The position numbers and the translations under genes are program-made. Below the pieces are notes generated by a model. It ran no database searches and was not told the DNA's origin. It saw nothing but the letters and a program-made list of their open reading frames with translations. A stretch of 46,186 bases of DNA from SIG440 sp045648205 (GTDB taxonomy: Bacteria; Bacillota; Clostridia; Monoglobales; Monoglobaceae), in the NCBI GenBank assembly GCA_045648205.1, contig JAZRNM010000007.1, positions 1 through 46,186 of the forward strand, given 5' to 3'. Each line of letters opens with the position of its first letter. Position 1 is the stretch's first letter. This document shows, piece by piece, positions 1 to 7,463 of the stretch.

Positions 1-1419
1 TTCCAGGATTTCGTAAAGTCTCTTTGTACCTACACGACAAGGAGTAGACTTTCCGCAGGATTCGTCAACAGTGGATTCAAGGAAGAACTTAGCTATATCA
101 ACCATACAGTTGTCTTCGTCCATAACGATAAGACCACCCGAGCCCATCATTGAACCGATTGCCATAAGTGAGTCATAATCGATAGGTGTGTCAATGAGGT
201 GTTCGGGGATACATCCGCCTGAAGGACCACCGGTCTGAGCAGCCTTGAACTTTTTGCCATTGGGGATGCCACCGCCGATTTCTTCAACTATTTCACGGAG
301 GGTTGTACCCATAGGAACTTCAACAAGACCTGTGTTGTTAATCTTGCCGCCAAGAGCAAATACCTTTGTACCTTTGCTCTTTTCTGTGCCGATTGTCTTA
401 AACCAATCAGCACCGTTTAATATAATCTGAGTAATGTTTGCATAAGTCTCAACATTGTTGAGAAGTGTTGGCTTCTGCCAAAGTCCCGCAACTGCAGGGA
501 ACGGAGGACGGGGACGGGGTTCACCGCGGTGTCCCTCGATTGATGTGATGAGGGCTGTTTCCTCACCGCAAACGAATGCGCCCGCACCAAGACGGATTTC
601 AAGGTCAAAATCAAAACCTGAATCAAAGATGTTCTTGCCCAAAAGCCCATATTGTCTTGCCTGAGCGATAGCAATGCCAAGACGCTTAACTGCAATTGGG
701 TACTCAGCTCTTATATAGATATAACCCTGATTTGCACCAACCGCATATCCTGCAATTGCCATAGCTTCAATAACAGCATGGGGGTCACCCTCAAGAATAC
801 TTCTGTCCATGAATGCACCTGGGTCACCTTCGTCAGCATTACAAGCAACATACTTCTGGTCGTTTTGTGAGTTATAAGTAAACTGCCATTTCATTCCTGT
901 GGGGAATCCACCGCCGCCACGGCCACGAAGTCCTGATTCTTTTATTACATCAATGACCTCCTGAGGAGTCATTTCTGTAAGAACCTTTCCGAGTGCCTGA
1001 TAACCGTCGATACCGATATATTCTTCGATATCTTCAGGGTTGATTACACCACAGTTACGGAGTGCAATTCTCATCTGCTTTTTGTAGAAATCAACTTCGT
1101 TGAGACTCTTGATGCTGTCTTCTTCAACTGTTTCAGCATAAAGGAGTCTCTTTACAATTCTGCCCTTCAAAAGATGTTCTTCAACAATTTCTTTAACATC
1201 TTCAGGTGTAACTCTGCTGTAGAAAGCACCCTCAGGATAAACTATCATAATAGGTCCCAAAGCACAAAGGCCAAAGCAACCTGTTTTTATAACTTTAAAT
1301 TCTTTTTCCAAACCATTTGCGGCAAGCTGTGCTTCCATTTCTTTGATTATTGCATCGCAGCCGGAAGATGTACAACCCGTACCGCCACAGCAAAGAATAT
1401 GACCTCTAACCATATCCAT
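1..1419 (-). CDS. NADH-binding NuoF/HndC-like subunit of NADH-linked hydrogenase (partial, C-terminus off the left edge)
   Basis: The first 473 residues are visible and the frame is open to base 1. The N-terminus is a thioredoxin-like [2Fe-2S] domain with Cys at 10, 11, 16, 21, 48 and 52. It is followed by the NADH/FMN-binding domain with the glycine-rich GRGGGGFPTG motif near residue 164 and GAGAFVCGEETALI further on. The SLBB region and the start of the [4Fe-4S] ligand motif (CGKSTPCRVG, about residues 453-462) sit at the edge. This is the layout of HndC/HydB, which oxidises or reduces NAD(P)H through FMN and passes electrons along Fe-S clusters to the catalytic hydrogenase, expected just outside the window. 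The upstream genes (HndB, HATPase, NuoE) belong to the same operon. Start is the ATG at 1417-1419; a second in-frame ATG lies two codons later. Whether the complex is bifurcating cannot be proven without the catalytic subunit. Confidence 0.93.
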   Translation of the reverse strand, partial: MDMVRGHILCCGGTGCTSSGCDAIIKEMEAQLAANGLEKEFKVIKTGCFGLCALGPIMIVYPEGAFYSRVTPEDVKEIVEEHLLKGRIVKRLLYAETVEEDSIKSLNEVDFYKKQMRIALRNCGVINPEDIEEYIGIDGYQALGKVLTEMTPQEVIDVIKESGLRGRGGGGFPTGMKWQFTYNSQNDQKYVACNADEGDPGAFMDRSILEGDPHAVIEAMAIAGYAVGANQGYIYIRAEYPIAVKRLGIAIAQARQYGLLGKNIFDSGFDFDLEIRLGAGAFVCGEETALITSIEGHRGEPRPRPPFPAVAGLWQKPTLLNNVETYANITQIILNGADWFKTIGTEKSKGTKVFALGGKINNTGLVEVPMGTTLREIVEEIGGGIPNGKKFKAAQTGGPSGGCIPEHLIDTPIDYDSLMAIGSMMGSGGLIVMDEDNCMVDIAKFFLESTVDESCGKSTPCRVGTKRLYEILE

Positions 1420-1466
1420 TTATAAACACCAAACCTTTCTGTTATTTAAAAGTCAGGACAAAACTA

Positions 1467-1829
1467 TTACTCTGCCCCAATTGTATATTTCGCAATAGGA
1501 TGACCATTCACAATATGCTCATTGACAATCTCTGCAGCCTTATTTGGATCAACCTTCACATAGGTAACCTTTTCTTCTCCCGGAACTATAACCTCAACGA
1601 TTGGCTCCAAACGGCACATACCGATGCAGCCTGTCTGTGTCACTGCAACGTGTCCAAGACCTCTCTTTGCCACTTCGTCCATAATTGCATTCATAACAGG
1701 TCTTGCACCTGCAGCAATACCACAAGTTGCCATACCAACAACCACACGAATTGCATGGTCATCTTTTCTCAAATTAACAGAACCTTTTGCTTTGTTTCTT
1801 ATTGCTTCAAGTTCAGCCAAACTTTTCAT
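1467..1829 (-). CDS. HndB-like (2Fe-2S) ferredoxin domain protein of the hydrogenase complex
   Basis: 120-residue thioredoxin-fold ferredoxin of the HndB type found between NuoE- and NuoF-like genes in clostridial NADH-linked hydrogenase operons. Conserved features are the MATCGIAAGARPV segment (Cys36) and GCIGMC (Cys68, Cys72); only three cysteines occur in this region. Start is the ATG at 1827-1829, chosen because GGAGG lies 11 bases upstream and because it overlaps the stop of the preceding HATPase gene in an ATGA arrangement, implying translational coupling. An in-frame upstream extension of 20 residues exists but is Arg-rich and runs through the end of the preceding gene, so it is rejected. 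Role inferred from family: electron relay within the soluble NAD(P)-reducing hydrogenase. Confidence 0.88.
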   Translation of the reverse strand: MKSLAELEAIRNKAKGSVNLRKDDHAIRVVVGMATCGIAAGARPVMNAIMDEVAKRGLGHVAVTQTGCIGMCRLEPIVEVIVPGEEKVTYVKVDPNKAAEIVNEHIVNGHPIAKYTIGAE

Positions 1830-2383
1830 TTTTTTATACCTCCATTTTTCAATTCTTCTTCGCCTTCCCTCAAAAAATCGGAAAGCCACAAATAAACTTC
1901 AGGTGCTGAAAAAGGAACTCCTTCAAGCACATTTTTGATTTCAACAGTATCAACAGAAAACTCATTTTTACCAATACTGTGCCGATACAAAAAGTTGACA
2001 TTTTCATAAGATGTAAAAAGTCCGAGCATGGTTTCCGCCATATCTCCGAGAGGCTGTCGGTCAATGTGACTAAACCCGAACACCGCTGTAACGACCGTGC
2101 CTTTTCCAACTTCTGACTGAATATCAAATTCGCCACCAGTGGCTTCAGCAGCAGCCTTAAAAAGTGGTATTCCAAGTCCGACCTTTCGGGTTGTCCTCTT
2201 GGTGGTGAATGGATCAATGACTCTTTCAAGAAAATCCTGAGTCATTCCACAACCATCATCTTTCACACTCACCGTCAACTTGTCATTTTCAATATCTTCG
2301 CAAATATCAACTTCAATTCTTTCAGCATTGGCCGCAACAGAATTCTGAACTATGTCCAAAATATGAAGTGAAATTTCTCTCAT
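1826..2383 (-). CDS. Stand-alone HATPase (histidine-kinase-like ATPase) in the hydrogenase operon
   Basis: 185-residue protein consisting almost only of a GHKL ATPase fold. The N-box is near residues 7-20 (HILDIVQNSVAANA), the G1 box is DDGCGM near 42-47, and a glycine-rich lid TTRKVGLGIPL follows. No sensor, membrane segment, dimerisation/His-phosphotransfer domain or receiver is present, so it is not a complete sensor kinase. It starts one base before the end of nuoE's stop (TAATG) and its own stop overlaps hndB, so it is embedded in the hydrogenase operon. Known: such ATP-binding genes are common inside clostridial hnd/hyd operons, without an established function. Inference: a regulatory kinase or switch partner of the sensory cassette just upstream (3.0-6.2 kb). 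Confidence 0.85.
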   Translation of the reverse strand: MREISLHILDIVQNSVAANAERIEVDICEDIENDKLTVSVKDDGCGMTQDFLERVIDPFTTKRTTRKVGLGIPLFKAAAEATGGEFDIQSEVGKGTVVTAVFGFSHIDRQPLGDMAETMLGLFTSYENVNFLYRHSIGKNEFSVDTVEIKNVLEGVPFSAPEVYLWLSDFLREGEEELKNGGIKK

Positions 2384-2877
2384 TATGCTTCCTGATACTT
2401 TTTGATGATACCGGCAACATCATCAACAACCAATCTTCCGTAAACATCATCATTTACAGTAAGAACAGGTGCCAATCCGCAAGCACCAATACAACGGGTT
2501 GCATCGATTGAGAACAATCCGTCAGGTGTGCATTCGCCAACATCTATGCCGAGAATTTCTTTGATTTTCTCGAGGATATCACCTGAACCCTTAACATAGC
2601 AAGCCGTACCCAAGCACACACCAATGTGATACTTGCCCTTTGGGTTAAGTGAAAACTGTGTGTAAAATGTAACTATTCCGTAAATCTCTGCCAACGGCAC
2701 ATCAAGACCTTCCGAAATCATCTCCTGAACCTCAATGGGAAGATATCCGTAAATTTCCTGTGCCTTATGCAAAACCGGAATTACTGCACCTTCTTGGTCC
2801 TTGTGTTCTGCGATGACAGCCATAAGCTGTTCTTCCTGTTCTTTTGTGCCATTAAATGGAAGCGTCTTCTTTTCCAT
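2383..2877 (-). CDS. NuoE/HndA-like [2Fe-2S] subunit of NADH-linked hydrogenase
   Basis: 164 residues, the usual length of the family. It has the thioredoxin-like [2Fe-2S] domain with Cys88 and Cys93 (CLGTAC) and Cys129 and Cys133 (CIGAC), the exact four-cysteine pattern of NuoE/HoxE/HydC. The N-terminal helical bundle includes the typical YGYLP and EIYGIVTFYTQF segments. It acts as an electron-transfer subunit next to the NuoF-like NADH site. First gene of the operon: a 165-bp gap with a promoter-like sequence separates it from the PHP gene upstream. Start ATG at 2875-2877 with a GGAGG-type RBS (TAGGAGG) 11 bases upstream. Order downstream: HATPase, hndB, nuoF. Confidence 0.93.
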   Translation of the reverse strand: MEKKTLPFNGTKEQEEQLMAVIAEHKDQEGAVIPVLHKAQEIYGYLPIEVQEMISEGLDVPLAEIYGIVTFYTQFSLNPKGKYHIGVCLGTACYVKGSGDILEKIKEILGIDVGECTPDGLFSIDATRCIGACGLAPVLTVNDDVYGRLVVDDVAGIIKKYQEA

Positions 2878-2946
2878 TTCTCCTTACCTCCTACCTTGAT
2901 TTATGCCAAAAGAATTGCATTTGCCAATTCTAAAACATACTAAAAT

Positions 2947-2976
2947 TTATTATTCTTGTTTGTTAAAAACTATCAA
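2947..2976 (-). promoter_or_regulatory. Candidate promoter of the hydrogenase operon with an overlapping dyad
   Basis: On the minus strand TTGATA (2976-2971) and TAATAA (2952-2947) are separated by 18 bases, about 70 bases before the nuoE start. A perfect inverted repeat TGTTTG-N11-CAAACA (2957-2979) covers the -35 element and spacer, and a TTAACAA half-site resembling half a Rex operator lies inside the spacer (2966-2960). The 165-bp gap 2878-3042 contains nothing else recognisable. Confidence 0.45.
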
Positions 2977-3042
2977 ACAGACATACAACAAAATTATAAC
3001 AAATATTACTGCAAAAATCCACCGTTTATCGAAAGTTTTTTC

Positions 3043-3741
3043 TCAAAACTTACACAAAAATTCATAGATTTTTTGTGTATATTTATTATTTTTGTCAAGC
3101 CTATTTTCTTTTTCCGAAATATTTTCCAGGTAATGGGCATCAGAATTCAAAATAACTCCATATTGTTCATATTTTTCGCCAAACTCATCAAATCCTCTTG
3201 ATGATATTTCCACGCCATCAACTATCAGGTCAGGTGGCATAAAGCCAAGATTTGATGTTATGCTATAGCTTGATTTATCTATATGCGCCGGAACAAACAA
3301 TCCACCACGCCTTTTTGTTTCAACAGCCACATCATAAATATCCAGATCGATGGCATTTACCAACAATTTTTCTTCAAATCCGATTATTTCATCTTCTTCA
3401 TTCATAATCAGTTGCCTTCCAAATATTTCAGGATCATTTTTGAATCTCGGAAGATGCTGATAAATAAACTCGCCCATATCTTCAGCAGCCTCTATGTCAG
3501 GAAAGTAGCACAAGGTATGAACTTCTTCGCTTGTAGTTACTTCCATTCCCGGGACAACTTTTATTTTGCCCCTCCCTGCCTCAACCAGAGCCCGTGCGTT
3601 GCGGCAAGAATTGTGATCGGTTATCGCAATAATATCCAGACCTTTGAGATAAGACATATTCACTATATTATTAGGTGTCATATCTTCATCACCGCAGGGT
3701 GAGAGTGCAGAGTGTATATGAAGGTCATAAAACAAACTCAT
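3043..3741 (-). CDS. PHP-domain phosphoesterase of the hydrogenase-linked cassette
   Basis: 232 residues beginning with the PHP metal-binding motif DLHIHSALSPCGDE (His8, His10) and followed by TDHNS, an internal GMEV segment, the late PAHID motif and a terminal SDAHY motif. These are the metal ligands of the polymerase-and-histidinol-phosphatase fold, so a metal-dependent phosphatase or phosphodiesterase is expected; substrate unknown. Distinct in sequence from the HisK-type PHP enzyme at 12.6 kb. Its ATG overlaps the stop of the DRTGG gene (ATGA), with GGAG eight bases upstream, so the two are translationally coupled. In clostridia this gene recurrently sits next to HydS-like hydrogenases, which suggests a dephosphorylation role in that signalling unit (inference). 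Confidence 0.87.
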   Translation of the reverse strand: MSLFYDLHIHSALSPCGDEDMTPNNIVNMSYLKGLDIIAITDHNSCRNARALVEAGRGKIKVVPGMEVTTSEEVHTLCYFPDIEAAEDMGEFIYQHLPRFKNDPEIFGRQLIMNEEDEIIGFEEKLLVNAIDLDIYDVAVETKRRGGLFVPAHIDKSSYSITSNLGFMPPDLIVDGVEISSRGFDEFGEKYEQYGVILNSDAHYLENISEKENRLDKNNKYTQKIYEFLCKF

Positions 3742-4070
3742 ATTCCCATCTCCGAAAGCCTGACAGCCGCATCAAATGCAGATATTTCTCCACCAAGAAT
3801 AACTATCCCCTGCTCCTGTGCACGCTCAACAGTTTTTTCATCGGGGACACAACCATCTGCAAGAATTATGCAGGCAGCATCAGCCAAAGAGGCAACCGCA
3901 ACAACATTCACATTTGTCTGAATTGTAATCCAAACATTCTCAAACTGCACCTTTGACATAGCAAGGCTCAAAAGGTCACCTATGTAGCAACCCTTGGCAT
4001 TTTTGTTTTCCATACTTTCACCGGTGTAAAATTTCAGATTCAAGCCATCAGCAATTTCCCGTACTGTCAT
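3738..4070 (-). CDS. DRTGG-domain protein (second copy in cassette)
   Basis: 110-residue protein that is essentially one DRTGG-type domain: short N-terminal helix, GCYIGDLLSLAMSKV segment, then VWITIQTNVNVVAVASLADAA and an ILADG/IVILGGEIS end. DRTGG domains occur in phosphotransacetylase and HPr-kinase-adjacent proteins and are thought to be ligand-sensing, but their ligand is not established. It lies between the HydS-like gene (5-bp gap) and the PHP gene (overlap). A related protein is encoded at 5848-6201. Start ATG 4068-4070 with an AAGGAG ribosome binding site. Inference: a sensory or adaptor subunit of the redox/H2 signalling cassette. Confidence 0.83.
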   Translation of the reverse strand: MTVREIADGLNLKFYTGESMENKNAKGCYIGDLLSLAMSKVQFENVWITIQTNVNVVAVASLADAACIILADGCVPDEKTVERAQEQGIVILGGEISAFDAAVRLSEMGI

Positions 4071-4075
4071 TTGTC

Positions 4076-5386
4076 TTACTCCTTTTCCTTTCCGCTCAGC
4101 AAAGGATTCTGACTTTCAATTTCCATCATATCCCGGGCAAGAGCACTCACCTTTTCTCTCAGTTTGAATATGCAATCTGTCTCTCTTGCATATCCGCGTA
4201 CAATATCTTCAGCAAGTGACCGGCACGATGGTGAACCGCACGAGCCACAATCAAGTTTAGGCAATGTTTCATAAAGTTCTTCAATCATATTCATCTTTTG
4301 CATTGCAACATTGATGTCCTTGTCCAGATTCATTATAGGACTGTAAACAATAGTCTCATCCCAGAACATATTCATTTCATCACAGAACGGAAGCATCTTG
4401 TTGTCAATGCTTTTGCATATTCTCTGAATTTTTGACCTTGCAGAAAAGCTGTTTTCAGTTGTTAACGGACCGCCAACGCAGCCACCCGGACAAGCTAGCG
4501 CCTCAACATATTCAATGTCATTAAGCTTGCCGTCTTCAATGTCTTCAAACACCTTTATTACATTATGTATTTCATCAACTGCAATGTATTTTTCCGCTCC
4601 CGAATTTTCCGCCTCACCGCCGCTGGTTGCCCAGATTATGCCCGAACTTCCTGCACTTCTGAGTTCCTTAATATCATCATCCGCAATTTTGTTTACACTG
4701 CGTGACATTTTTATGCATATATCTTTTATTGGAATAACACCATCAACTTCTGATTTTTTAACAGTATAGTTCCCTTTTACGAAGGTTGCCTTTGCCGCAC
4801 AAGGACTTATAAAAAATATACCAATTTTTTCCGGAGCAAGTCCGGTTTTTTCCACCGCTTCGTGACGTGCCTGAAGTGCCGACACCTCCATTGGCGATTT
4901 CAGAGGCACAATATTTTCAATCAAATTTGGAAACTTGATAGCAATAAGTCTCAAAACAGCGGGACAAGCCGACGAAATTGCAGGCTTTGGAAGTTTCCCT
5001 GAAGTCAACAATTCTTGAGTCTTCTGCGTTATAACCTGGGCACCTCTTGCCACTTCAAAAACATCATCAAAACCCAGATCAAGCAAAGCGCTCAAAATTG
5101 TGTCCACGCTTTCAGTTTTTGAAAACTGACCATAAAACGCAGGTGCCACCAATGCAATATTATGCTCATATTTTTTAAGCATATCAAGAGAATCCGCAAC
5201 AGCTTTTTTTGCGTGATACGGACACACTCTTATACATTCACCGCAATCAATGCAGCGTTCTTTCAAAATTTTTGCTTTTCCTTTTTGAATTCTTATTGCC
5301 TCTGTCGGACACCGTTTCAAACAATGTGTGCATCCCTTGCACAAATCCCTATCCAACGTAACAGAATGCCAATATGTCTCTATCAT
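4076..5386 (-). CDS. HydS-like (putative sensory, group D) [FeFe]-hydrogenase with 2x[4Fe-4S] and C-terminal Fe-S domain
   Basis: 436 residues. Two N-terminal ferredoxin clusters (Cys16/19/22/26 and Cys45/48/51/55) are followed by the [FeFe]-hydrogenase large-subunit domain. Its H-cluster ligands are all present: Cys141 in SSACPAV, Cys196 in SPCAAK, and Cys299 and Cys303 in ACPGGC. The residue before Cys141 is Ala140, where productive enzymes have the proton-transfer Cys (TSCCP). The C-terminus is a PF04060-type [4Fe-4S] domain with Cys380, 383, 388 and 405. This architecture and the Cys-to-Ala change match putative sensory HydS enzymes such as that of Thermoanaerobacter mathranii. Start chosen at ATG 5384-5386 after an AAAGGTG ribosome binding site; a TTG six codons earlier overlaps that site. 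Low or no H2 turnover is expected. What it signals to is unknown, but DRTGG, PHP and HATPase partners flank it. Confidence 0.88.
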   Translation of the reverse strand: MIETYWHSVTLDRDLCKGCTHCLKRCPTEAIRIQKGKAKILKERCIDCGECIRVCPYHAKKAVADSLDMLKKYEHNIALVAPAFYGQFSKTESVDTILSALLDLGFDDVFEVARGAQVITQKTQELLTSGKLPKPAISSACPAVLRLIAIKFPNLIENIVPLKSPMEVSALQARHEAVEKTGLAPEKIGIFFISPCAAKATFVKGNYTVKKSEVDGVIPIKDICIKMSRSVNKIADDDIKELRSAGSSGIIWATSGGEAENSGAEKYIAVDEIHNVIKVFEDIEDGKLNDIEYVEALACPGGCVGGPLTTENSFSARSKIQRICKSIDNKMLPFCDEMNMFWDETIVYSPIMNLDKDINVAMQKMNMIEELYETLPKLDCGSCGSPSCRSLAEDIVRGYARETDCIFKLREKVSALARDMMEIESQNPLLSGKEKE

Positions 5387-5418
5387 AATTTTCACACCTT
5401 TCAAAGAGTGAATTCGGA

Positions 5419-5844
5419 TTATTGGGTGTTAATAACAAGAGTAACCGTTGTACCCTTTCCCACTTCTGTGTCAATCGTCATATCATCTGAATATTTTTTC
5501 ATATTAGGAAGCCCCATTCCGGCGCCAAAACCAAGCTCTCTGACACTGTGGTCAGCAGTTGAAAAGCCCTCCCGCATAGCCATATCAACATCCGGAATTC
5601 CGGGGCCAACGTCCTGCATAACTATTATTATTTTTTCAGGTGAAATCTCGACATCAATAACTCCGCCATCAGCATGAATAACCATATTTATTTCACCTTC
5701 ATACATAGCTATGGCAACTTTCCTGACAACTTCGGGCTTGAATCCCAGTCTGTTGAGGGTTTGTTTTACCTTGCTGGATGTTTCGCCGGCGAGAGTGAAA
5801 TCATCACCATTAACCTCAAAATGTAACTTCATTACTTCAGCCAT
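5419..5844 (-). CDS. RsbW-like anti-sigma-factor/serine kinase ATPase
   Basis: 141-residue HATPase_c protein of the RsbW/SpoIIAB type. The N-box is EGEINMVIHA, the G1 box DVGPGI and the G2 box GFGAGMGLPNMKKYSD, followed by the closing GKGTTVTLVI strand. Such proteins bind and inhibit sigma factors or phosphorylate an antagonist on Ser. No sigma factor or STAS antagonist is encoded nearby, so its target is not the usual partner-switch set. RBS GGAGG eight bases before the ATG at 5842-5844. It lies three bases downstream of the first DRTGG gene and 32 bp upstream of the HydS-like gene, in one operon. Inference: it converts the redox/H2 state read by HydS into protein phosphorylation or sequestration. 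Confidence 0.86.
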   Translation of the reverse strand: MAEVMKLHFEVNGDDFTLAGETSSKVKQTLNRLGFKPEVVRKVAIAMYEGEINMVIHADGGVIDVEISPEKIIIVMQDVGPGIPDVDMAMREGFSTADHSVRELGFGAGMGLPNMKKYSDDMTIDTEVGKGTTVTLVINTQ

Positions 5845-5847
5845 CGG

Positions 5848-6201
5848 TTATTCCTCCTTTGCTCTCCCCGTCAGCCCACTTTCATACAGCTTTCCGCAAG
5901 CAACATACAAAGGCTCTTCCGTGGAGAGGATAGCCATATCTTTCGCTCTTGCAAGCTCCAGGACACTGTCTTCAGGCATTTTCCCTCTAACAAAAATAAT
6001 AGCTGAAATATCCATCATTTCCGCTGTTCTCACCACTTGAGGATTTACCAAGCCCGTCAAAAGAAGTGCTCTGTCCTTGACAAAAGCAAGAACGTCACTC
6101 ATCAGGTCCGAGCCACATGCAGAATTGTAATCATTGTCCAAAAACTCCTCACCCACAAGAACCCTGGCATCCAAAATTTTCTTAATTTCCGAAAGTTTCA
6201 T
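5848..6201 (-). CDS. DRTGG-domain protein (first copy, operon head)
   Basis: 117 residues, a single DRTGG-like domain with a VLVGEEFLD segment followed by CGSDLMSDVLAFVKDRALLLTGLVNPQVVRTAEM and an AIIFVRGKMPEDSV end; related in layout to the protein at 3738-4070. Start taken at ATG 6199-6201 because GGAG lies seven bases upstream; an ATG four codons earlier lacks any ribosome binding site and contains that GGAG. First gene of the sensory cassette. Only 32 bp separate the earlier ATG from the dinB stop, and no terminator is visible there, so read-through from dinB is possible. Confidence 0.8.
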   Translation of the reverse strand: MKLSEIKKILDARVLVGEEFLDNDYNSACGSDLMSDVLAFVKDRALLLTGLVNPQVVRTAEMMDISAIIFVRGKMPEDSVLELARAKDMAILSTEEPLYVACGKLYESGLTGRAKEE

Positions 6202-6215
6202 ATTTTTCTCCATTC

Positions 6216-6231
6216 TGTCAAGTGATTGACA
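6216..6231. promoter_or_regulatory. Perfect palindrome TGTCAA-N4-TTGACA before the DRTGG/HydS operon
   Basis: A perfect 6-bp inverted repeat with a 4-bp spacer fills half of the short gap between the dinB stop and the start of the sensory cassette. Its geometry (6-N4-6) resembles dimeric regulator operators. No good -35/-10 pair could be placed around it, so it may instead act as a short RNA hairpin before the first gene. Confidence 0.4.
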
Positions 6232-6233
6232 TT

Positions 6234-7463
6234 TTATTTCTTTTCTTCAGGGTTTTCCCCTTCAGTATAAATTTTCTGGTGTATTTCAAGCTCTTTCGCC
6301 GTCTTCAGAATGCCCCTTCCATACTTTGTGTGCAAATCAAATATGGCATCATCAAGAGCTCTTTCTTTCTCTTTTGCTTTTGTTTTGTTATCTTCAAACT
6401 CATCGAAAAGTGAAATTTGCTTAAATTGTGAATCGGGTGAATTTTGAAGATTGGATATCGTAACACCAACAAGCCTCACACTGTTAGTCAATTTCTCTTT
6501 TTTAAGGAGCCAATCTGCCCGACTGAAAATATCCTTTGCAGAATTTGTTGCATCGCCGCTTAAGGCTCTTGTTATGCTTTTCATATCACAAAACTTTATC
6601 TTCAGTGTCACTGTTCTTCCCCACAACCGCTGTCTTTTGGCCCTTAAACTAACATCTCGCGAAAGCATAACAAGTGCATCTTCAAGAACCTTTATGTCTG
6701 CAACATCTTTTTGGAATGTATATTCCCTGCCGATTGATTTGGGCGTTCCATCACTTTCAACCAGACGATTGTCTTCACCGCAGGCACGTCTTTGCAATTC
6801 GGTTCCCATCGTTCCCAGCACTGACAAGCTTTCCATGGGAGCATTTATCAAATCCTCAACAGTCACAATCCCCAAGTGTTTGAGCTTTTCAGCAGTTTTT
6901 GAGCCAATACCGCCAATTACATTCACAGGTCTTTTTTTTATCAAATCAACAAGTGCCGTTTTGTCAGGAATGACAAAAAAACCATCAGGCTTTTTTTCCT
7001 CGCTTGCAAGCTTTGCACCCATCATTGAATAGGATATTCCAACCGAACACGTCACACCCACCGCTTCATATATTTCTTTCTTCAACTGCCTGCCAATCTT
7101 TTCCGCACTGTCAAAAATACGTAAAGAATGTGTAACATCCATATACCCTTCGTCAAGAGCAACAAATTCTATTTCATCAGTAAACTTCAACATTATCTGG
7201 TGAATTTTCTCAGATGCCTCTGCATACTTTTTCATATTCCCATGCATAAATATGCCATGAGGACATCTTCTGTATGCCTCTTTTATGTTCATAGCTGAAT
7301 GAATTCCGTACTTCCTTGCCTCGTAGCTGCAAGTTGAAACTACGCCTCTTTCGTTTGGAAGAGCTCCTATGATAAGAGGCTTTCCTTTGAGTGATGGATT
7401 ATCTCTCACTTCAACCGAAGCAAAAAACGCATCCATATCAATGTGAATTATCGTTCTTTCCAC
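6234..7463 (-). CDS. dinB: DNA polymerase IV (Y-family translesion polymerase)
   Basis: 409 residues with the Y-family palm motif IDMDAFFASVE (catalytic Asp9), the SYEARKYGI fingers motif, a catalytic ALDEGYMD segment near residue 105 and CSVGIS. The helix-hairpin-helix thumb (IGGIGSKTAEKL) and little-finger domain follow. Near the C-terminus QISLF is a clear beta-clamp binding motif, as expected for a polymerase recruited to stalled forks. The start is GTG at 7461-7463, overlapping the last base of the preceding TAG stop; no ATG near the conserved N-terminus fits. Coupled to the upstream binding-protein gene, an unusual partner that suggests only shared transcription. No LexA-type box was seen. 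Confidence 0.94.
   Translation of the reverse strand: MERTIIHIDMDAFFASVEVRDNPSLKGKPLIIGALPNERGVVSTCSYEARKYGIHSAMNIKEAYRRCPHGIFMHGNMKKYAEASEKIHQIMLKFTDEIEFVALDEGYMDVTHSLRIFDSAEKIGRQLKKEIYEAVGVTCSVGISYSMMGAKLASEEKKPDGFFVIPDKTALVDLIKKRPVNVIGGIGSKTAEKLKHLGIVTVEDLINAPMESLSVLGTMGTELQRRACGEDNRLVESDGTPKSIGREYTFQKDVADIKVLEDALVMLSRDVSLRAKRQRLWGRTVTLKIKFCDMKSITRALSGDATNSAKDIFSRADWLLKKEKLTNSVRLVGVTISNLQNSPDSQFKQISLFDEFEDNKTKAKEKERALDDAIFDLHTKYGRGILKTAKELEIHQKIYTEGENPEEKK

Noticed and set aside
2959..2977. Possible Rex operator before nuoE
   Set aside because: Only one half-site (TTAACAA) fits; the other half matches 5 of 7 bases and only with a 3-base rather than 4-base spacer.
3023..3048. Hairpin at the end of the PHP gene as a terminator
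   Set aside because: The stem AAGTTTT/AAAACTT is AT-only, overlaps the stop codon and has no T-run after it.
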